NCBI GenBank assembly: GCA_035461525.1
Contig: DATHVD010000045.1
Span: forward strand, 1 to 18,687
DNA length: 18,687 bases
Source of the DNA: JAIBJN01 sp035461525
GTDB taxonomy: Bacteria > Actinomycetota > Thermoleophilia > Gaiellales > Gaiellaceae
Reading direction: 5' to 3'
In this document: piece by piece, positions 14,703-18,687 of the stretch
Position numbering within the stretch: position 1 is the first letter of the stretch
How the letters are laid out: the number at the start of each line of letters is the position of its first letter
Notes under the pieces: generated by a model
Databases searched by the model: none
Told to the model about the DNA's origin: nothing
What the model saw: the letters and a program-made list of their open reading frames with translations, nothing else
Translations under genes and position numbers: made by a program

Positions 14703-15611
14703 GTGCTGACGATCGTCGCGCTCGGGGGCAACGCCCTCCTCCGGCCCGGGGAGCGCGGCACGGCGGCCGAGCATCGCGCCAACCTGGCGGCGACGCTCGG
14801 GGCCGCCCTCCCTCACCTCGACGGCGAGGTCGTGGTCACGCACGGGAACGGCCCCCAGGTCGGGAACGAGCTCCTGCGCCAGGAGCTCGCCGCCGCCGAG
14901 GCGCCGCCGCTACCGCTTTGGCTCGCCGTCGCGCAGACGCAGGCGGAGATCGGGTCGCTGGCTACGGCGGAGCTGCGCCGTGTCTCGGGCCGGCCCGCCG
15001 TCGTCGTCGCCACGCACGTCGTCGTCGATCCGGACGACCCCGCCTTCGGCGCCCCCACGAAGCCGATCGGCCCGCACTACGACGCCGCGCGGGCGCGCGA
15101 GCTGGAGCGAGAGCGGGGCTGGACGCTCCGCGAGGAGCCGGGCCGCGGCTGGCGCCGGGTCGTCCCCTCCCCGCAGCCGCTCGAGGTGCTCGAGCTCGAC
15201 GCCGTGCGCCTACTCGTGGACGGGGGCCAGATCGTCGTCGCCGCCGGTGGTGGCGGAGTGCCCGTCGTCCGGCGCGACGGCGGGTTCGAGGGCGTCGACG
15301 CCGTCATCGACAAGGACCGGGCCTCGGCGCTTCTGGGCGTCGGGCTCGGCGCCGGGCTGCTCGTCGTCCTCACCGAAGTTGCGGCGGTCTTCCGCGGCTT
15401 CGGCACAGAGGACGAGGAGCCGATCGCCGAGCTCTCGCCCGGCCGCGACGCGGCGCTCGTCGGCGAGCTGCCCGCGGGAAGCATGCGTCCCAAGGTGGAG
15501 GCGGCGTTCGACTTCGTCGAAGCGACCGGCGGCGAGGCGCTGATCACGAGCGCGGAGGCCCTCGGAAGCGGTGAAGCCGGGACGCGCGTCGTCCCGGCTT
15601 CCGTTCCGTAG
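14703..15611 (+). CDS. arcC: Carbamate kinase
   Basis: The 302-aa protein has the amino-acid-kinase fold signatures of carbamate kinase: 'VALGGNALLRPGE' at the N-terminus, 'HGNGPQVGNE' (about 48-57), 'TKPIGP' (about 119-124), 'AAGGGGVPVV' (about 181-190), 'VIDKDRASALLG' (about 202-213) and 'GSMRPKVEAA' near the end. It catalyses ADP + carbamoyl phosphate to ATP + carbamate, normally making ATP when arginine, agmatine or purine breakdown supplies carbamoyl phosphate. No arginine deiminase is in this window, so its source here is unknown. The start is GTG, with only a weak ribosome site, 22 bases after the GTPase gene. A strong hairpin lies within the last 40 bases of coding sequence. Confidence 0.9.
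   Translation: MLTIVALGGNALLRPGERGTAAEHRANLAATLGAALPHLDGEVVVTHGNGPQVGNELLRQELAAAEAPPLPLWLAVAQTQAEIGSLATAELRRVSGRPAVVVATHVVVDPDDPAFGAPTKPIGPHYDAARARELERERGWTLREEPGRGWRRVVPSPQPLEVLELDAVRLLVDGGQIVVAAGGGGVPVVRRDGGFEGVDAVIDKDRASALLGVGLGAGLLVVLTEVAAVFRGFGTEDEEPIAELSPGRDAALVGELPAGSMRPKVEAAFDFVEATGGEALITSAEALGSGEAGTRVVPASVP
15573..15601. terminator. Terminator hairpin embedded in the 3' end of arcC, shared with hsp20
   Basis: A perfect 11-bp inverted repeat (15573-15583 with 15591-15601) with a 7-base loop lies inside the last codons of arcC, ending eight bases before its stop triplet. It also lies 44 bases past the stop of the convergent small heat-shock gene. There is no U-tract on either strand. 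It probably ends transcription from both sides. Confidence 0.55.
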
Positions 15612-15644
15612 CGCCCGTCGCGGAGGCGCGCGGCCGGCGAGGGG

Positions 15645-16118
15645 CTACTTGCGCGAGCTCGTGCCCTCGATGGCCGTGGAGCCGCCGATCTCGATCCGCT
15701 TCGGCTTCTGCTCCTCGGGCTTCGGGACGCGGACCTCGAGGACGCCGTTCTCGTAGCGCGCCTCGATCGCGTCCTCCTGTACGCCCGCGGGCAGCGTGAC
15801 GCTGCGCGAGAACGTGCCGAAGCGGCGCTCGAAGCGGTAGAAGCGGTCGTTCGAGTGCTCGCCCGAGCGCTCGCGCTCGCCGCTGACGGTGAGCACGCCG
15901 TCGTCGAGCTCGACGGTGATCCTGTCCTCCGGGATGCCCGGAAGATCGAAGGAGAGAACGAGCTCGTCCTCGGTCTCCCACGCGTCCACGGCGGGAAGCC
16001 ACGTGGAGGACTGGCCGTTCCCGGGGGCGACGGCGCCGCCCATCTGGCCCATCCAGCGGCTCATCTCGTTCTGCAGCGCGGCGAGCTCCCGGAAAGGCTC
16101 CCACCGTACGTATGCCAT
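15645..16118 (-). CDS. Small heat-shock protein, Hsp20/alpha-crystallin family
   Basis: The 157-aa protein has a short N-terminal arm with a Met/Trp-rich helix (residues 6-27), an alpha-crystallin domain (about 43-134) with 'LSFDLPGIPEDRITVELDD' at its start and the closing 'NGVLEVRVPKP' (124-134), then a short tail with the I-E-I (142-144) motif used for oligomer contacts. It is an ATP-independent chaperone that holds unfolding proteins. The ATG at 16118 is preceded by a strong GGAGG ribosome site, unlike the leaderless neighbours. It is transcribed divergently from the argF-like gene over 103 bases that contain a promoter and a half-match to the heat-shock operator HAIR. Family certain. Confidence 0.93.
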   Translation of the reverse strand: MAYVRWEPFRELAALQNEMSRWMGQMGGAVAPGNGQSSTWLPAVDAWETEDELVLSFDLPGIPEDRITVELDDGVLTVSGERERSGEHSNDRFYRFERRFGTFSRSVTLPAGVQEDAIEARYENGVLEVRVPKPEEQKPKRIEIGGSTAIEGTSSRK

Positions 16119-16161
16119 GTCCGAACCTCCTTGCAGAGTCCTGCGTCTGAGCCTGGTCGTA

Positions 16162-16214
16162 TGTGTAGCAGAAAATCTAAGCGTTTGCAAGTCAAGTCGC
16201 GCGAGTCGTAGAAT
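16162..16214. promoter_or_regulatory. Divergent promoters of hsp20 and argF sharing one palindromic -35 (TTGCAA)
   Basis: TTGCAA at 16185-16190 is its own reverse complement. Toward argF it is followed after 18 bases by TAGAAT (16209-16214), which sits seven bases before the GTG at 16222. Toward hsp20 it is followed after 17 bases by TACACA (16167-16162), giving a leader of about 37 nt with a GGAGG site. CTTGACT on the minus strand, overlapping the -35, matches six of seven bases of a HAIR half-site (CTTGAGT), but the partner half matches only three of seven. Confidence 0.5.
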
Positions 16215-16221
16215 GCACGGC

Positions 16222-17163
16222 GTGCCGCCCGCCCACCTGAAGGGACGCGACTTCCTCCGGGTCAACGACTGGGCGCCGGACGAGCTCCGCCTCGCCCTCG
16301 ACGTCGCCGACCGTCTCAAGGCCCGCCAGCGGGAGCGCGTGCCGCACCGCCACCTCGAGGGCCGGAGCGTCGGGATGATCTTCCAGAAGCCCTCTACCCG
16401 CACGCGGGTGAGCTTCGAGGTCGGCATCGCCCAGCTCGGGGCGACGGCGCTCTACCTCGCCGCCGGCGACCTGCAGCTCGGCCGCGGGGAGACGATCCGG
16501 GACACCGCCACCGTCCTCTCCCGCTACCTGGACGGGATCATGATCCGCACGTTTGCCCAGGCGGACGTGGACGAGCTCGCCGAGCACGCCGACGTACCCG
16601 TGATCAACGGCCTCACCGACGAGTTCCACCCCTGCCAGGCGCTCGCCGACGTGATGACGATCCGCGAGCGGCTCGGCCCCCTCGACGAGGGTGTCCGCGT
16701 CGCCTACCTCGGCGACGGCAACAACGTCTGCCACTCGCTGATGGTCGCCTGCGTCAAGCTCGGCGCGAGCTTCGTCGCCGCGACGCCTCCCGGCTACGAG
16801 CCGGACCCGGACGTCGTCGGCTGGGCGCGCGAGGCCGCCGAGGTCTCGGGCGGCGCCGTCGAGCTCTCGAGCGACCCGCAGGCGGCCGCCTCCGGCGCAG
16901 ACGTCCTCTACACGGACGTCTGGACGAGCATGGGCCAGGACGAGGAGCGCGAGCGCCGCCTCGCCGACCTCGCCGGCTACGGCATCGACGCGGACACGGT
17001 CGCGCGCGCGAGCGAGCGGGCGATCGTCCTCCACTGCCTGCCGGCACACTACGGCGAGGAGATCGCCGAGGACGTCCTCTACGGGCCGCAATCGGCCGTC
17101 TGGGACCAGGCCGAGAACCGGCTGCACGCCCAGAAGGCGTTGCTCGCGCTCGTCGTCGGGTAG
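16222..17163 (+). CDS. argF: Ornithine carbamoyltransferase
   Basis: The 313-aa protein has S58-T-R-T-R62 (carbamoyl-phosphate site), 'HPCQALAD' (136-143), 'DGNN' (165-168), 'SMG' (ornithine loop) and H271-C272-L273-P274 with the ornithine-binding Cys, all diagnostic of ornithine carbamoyltransferase. It makes citrulline from ornithine and carbamoyl phosphate in arginine synthesis; the reverse reaction feeds carbamate kinase in catabolic systems. With arcC just upstream, either direction is possible, so argF is the default name and arcB the alternative. I chose GTG 16222 because TAGAAT lies exactly seven bases before it (leaderless) and the family N-terminus 'HLKGRDFL' follows at once. The ATG at 16213 overlaps that box and is less likely. 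Confidence 0.9.
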   Translation: MPPAHLKGRDFLRVNDWAPDELRLALDVADRLKARQRERVPHRHLEGRSVGMIFQKPSTRTRVSFEVGIAQLGATALYLAAGDLQLGRGETIRDTATVLSRYLDGIMIRTFAQADVDELAEHADVPVINGLTDEFHPCQALADVMTIRERLGPLDEGVRVAYLGDGNNVCHSLMVACVKLGASFVAATPPGYEPDPDVVGWAREAAEVSGGAVELSSDPQAAASGADVLYTDVWTSMGQDEERERRLADLAGYGIDADTVARASERAIVLHCLPAHYGEEIAEDVLYGPQSAVWDQAENRLHAQKALLALVVG

Positions 17164-17172
17164 GCCGGGTGC

Positions 17173-17874
17173 GTGCTCCCGCTCCGGGACAACGTTCCCA
17201 CGCGGCGCTTCCCGATCCTCACGGTCGGGCTGATCGTCACGAACGTCCTCGTGTTCGTCCTCTACCAGGACGCGGGCGGGAGCCCCGGCTTCGCGGCCTC
17301 GCTGCAGGAGCTCGCCTTCCGGCCCTGCGAGGTCGCGGACGAGTGCGCGCAGGTCGGCCGGAGCTGGCCGGTGACCGCCGTCACGGCCATGTTCCTGCAC
17401 GCCGGCTGGGGCCATCTGCTGGGGAACATGCTCTTCCTCTGGATCTTCGGCAACAACGTCGAGGACACGCTGGGACGCATGCGCTTCATCGCCTTCTACG
17501 TCCTCGGCGGCCTCGCCGCGACAGCCGCGCAGGCTGTCGTGACTCTCGGCTGGGGCACGGCGGAGGACGCCGCAATCCCGAACCTCGGCGCGAGCGGCGC
17601 GATCGCCGCGGTGCTCGGCGGCTACTTCGTCCTCTACCCGCACGCCCGCGTCCTCACGTTCATCGCGCCGTTCTTCGTCCTCCCCATTCCGGCGGTCGTC
17701 TTCCTGGGGATCTACTTCGTCCTGCAGCTCTACATCGGCGGCCTCTCCTTCATGCACCCGCAGGCAGGGGGCGGAGTGGCGTACTTCGCGCACGTGGGCG
17801 GGATCGCCTTCGGGCTCCTCACGGTGCGGACGTTCGCCGCCGGGCACTCCCGCACGGTGCCGAGGGGGCTCTGA
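17173..17874 (+). CDS. Rhomboid family intramembrane serine protease
   Basis: The 233-aa protein has about six membrane segments and the catalytic pair: G-A-S141-G in 'NLGASGAIAAVLGG' and H207 in 'YFAHVGGIAFG'. It also has 'HAGWGHLLGNMLFLWIFGN' (76-94), the conserved His/Asn-containing segment after loop 1. Rhomboids cut single-pass membrane proteins inside the bilayer. The first extracytoplasmic loop carries two cysteines (C52 and C58) that might form a disulphide. The gene starts with GTG nine bases after the argF stop and is followed by the small zincin gene after four bases, so it belongs to the argF transcript. Substrates unknown; active-site residues intact. Confidence 0.9.
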   Translation: MLPLRDNVPTRRFPILTVGLIVTNVLVFVLYQDAGGSPGFAASLQELAFRPCEVADECAQVGRSWPVTAVTAMFLHAGWGHLLGNMLFLWIFGNNVEDTLGRMRFIAFYVLGGLAATAAQAVVTLGWGTAEDAAIPNLGASGAIAAVLGGYFVLYPHARVLTFIAPFFVLPIPAVVFLGIYFVLQLYIGGLSFMHPQAGGGVAYFAHVGGIAFGLLTVRTFAAGHSRTVPRGL

Positions 17875-17878
17875 CGGC

Positions 17879-18211
17879 GTGACCTTCGAGGATCACGTCC
17901 GCGCCGCGTTCGAGTCGCTTCCGGCCGACCTCCGCGCCGCGATGGCGAACGTCGAGATCGTCGTCGAGGACGAGAACCCGGAGGATTCCGACCTGCTCGG
18001 CCTCTACTTGGGCGTCCCGCTCACCGAGCGCGGCGACGGCTATGCCGGCGCGCTGCCGGACAAGATCGCCATCTACAGGCTCCCGCTCGAGGAGGAGTTC
18101 GGCGACGACCCGGAGGTGCTCGAGGAGGAGATCCGCATCACGGTCGTGCACGAGATCGCCCACCACTTCGGCATCGACGACGATCGCCTCGCCGAGCTCG
18201 GCTGGGCCTGA
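17879..18211 (+). CDS. Minimal zincin-type metallopeptidase family protein (PF06262-like)
   Basis: The 110-aa protein has H91-E92-I-A-H95-H-F-G98-I-D-D101 near the C-terminus, an HExxHxxGxxD zinc site in a very small acidic protein. This matches the widespread bacterial 'metallopeptidase family' (formerly DUF1025), which has a minimal zincin fold. Whether family members cut peptides in vivo is not settled. The GTG start lies four bases after the rhomboid stop, with a G-rich ribosome site overlapping the rhomboid end, so the genes are co-translated. Only about 110 residues is normal for this family; nothing looks truncated. Confidence 0.85.
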   Translation: MTFEDHVRAAFESLPADLRAAMANVEIVVEDENPEDSDLLGLYLGVPLTERGDGYAGALPDKIAIYRLPLEEEFGDDPEVLEEEIRITVVHEIAHHFGIDDDRLAELGWA

Positions 18212-18492
18212 GGGCTAGGACGTGTCTCCTTGTTCGGCGGCCCAGGTGAGTGCGACGGCGCGGTTCGGGGAATGCCATCGAACGATTTCGGAGACCGGTC
18301 GATCGGGTCGCGGGCGCGGCGCGCAGCCGCGCGAGGTCGCGCAGGTGCTGCGCCGCGGCGGGTCTCCTGGTCACCTGCGAGATTCGTGCCGCGCCGCGCC
18401 CACTCGACCCGTTGAGCACGCCCCGCTACCGGTCGAGTGGAACGAGTCGAACAGATGAGAGACTCGTCCCACGGTGTCCGCGAGGGCATCGG
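18212..18492. other. Gene-poor gap with hairpins between the zincin gene and the UvrA-type gene
   Basis: These 281 bases hold no convincing gene on either strand; the open frames are Arg/Pro/Ala-rich and resemble nothing known to me. There are two clear inverted repeats: a perfect 10-bp stem (18400-18409 with 18431-18440) and a 7-bp stem (18442-18448 with 18461-18467). Both could end transcription of the UvrA-type gene from the right. The left part has a less GC-rich feel than nearby genes and might be a decayed element. Confidence 0.4.
18400..18467 (-). terminator. Tandem hairpins downstream of the UvrA-type gene
   Basis: On the minus strand the first stem (7 bp, 12-base loop, 18467-18442) begins 26 bases after the stop codon. 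A second, perfect 10-bp stem with a 21-base loop (18440-18400) follows directly. Neither has a U-run. They are placed where a terminator would be expected. Confidence 0.4.

Positions 18493-18687
<195 letters not shown>

Noticed and set aside
16175..16197. A full HAIR operator for HspR
   Set aside because: One half matches six of seven bases but the other only three of seven, so only a half-site can be claimed.
16213..16215. ATG as the argF start
   Set aside because: It overlaps the TAGAAT box. GTG 16222 has the exact seven-base leaderless spacing and sits right before the conserved N-terminus.
13340..17163. A complete arginine deiminase pathway
   Set aside because: Carbamate kinase and a carbamoyltransferase are present, but there is no arginine deiminase or antiporter in the window.
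18212..18492. A degraded transposase
   Set aside because: No translated segment resembles a transposase, and no terminal repeats or target duplication can be paired.

Overview
This is high-GC (by eye around 70% G+C) chromosomal DNA. Dense gene packing, many GTG starts, actinobacterial-type -10 boxes (TANNNT) set just upstream of start codons, and gene families such as a DUF222 protein, an M36 peptidase and a MerR-like/class III cyclase suggest Actinomycetota. A Thermoleophilia-like lineage is my best guess, inferred from gene content and not from any marker gene. There are sixteen complete genes, plus one partial gene at each edge. I see no rRNA, tRNA, CRISPR array or intact insertion sequence.

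Layout. (1) 1-4696, minus strand: the N-terminal part of a DUF222 protein, a Tat-exported cyclase-family (kynurenine formamidase-like) hydrolase with its own promoter, and a large secreted M36 metallopeptidase with a strong terminator hairpin after it. (2) 4852-8679, plus strand: a tight four-gene operon of a glycosyltransferase-PHP fusion, a divergent uracil-DNA-glycosylase-like protein, a membrane protein with the three diagnostic motifs of presenilin-type aspartyl proteases, and a YfcE-like phosphoesterase. (3) 8680-8826: a convergent gap holding a paired palindromic repeat. (4) 8827-11830, minus strand: yjbQ, an adenylate cyclase with N-terminal winged-helix-like domains, and a RlmD-type rRNA methyltransferase. 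(5) 11853-15611, plus strand: an M3-like peptidase, a COG2403 (cyclic 2,3-diphosphoglycerate synthetase-like) GTPase and carbamate kinase. (6) A small heat-shock protein on the minus strand, divergent from ornithine carbamoyltransferase, a rhomboid protease and a minimal zincin protease (16222-18211). (7) The C-terminal end of a UvrA-type ATPase.

Three themes stand out. First, the window is rich in proteolysis: a secreted M36 enzyme, an M3-like enzyme, a rhomboid, a presenilin-like protein and a minimal HExxH protein. Second, carbamoyl-phosphate enzymes (carbamate kinase, ornithine carbamoyltransferase) lie beside a GTPase family whose bacterial role is unknown. Third, several genes appear to be transcribed leaderlessly, including a divergent pair driven from one overlapping symmetric -10 element. 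The strongest candidate for something little described is the operon at 4852-8679, because of the presenilin-like protein and the UDG-like protein lacking the usual cluster cysteines and catalytic His.
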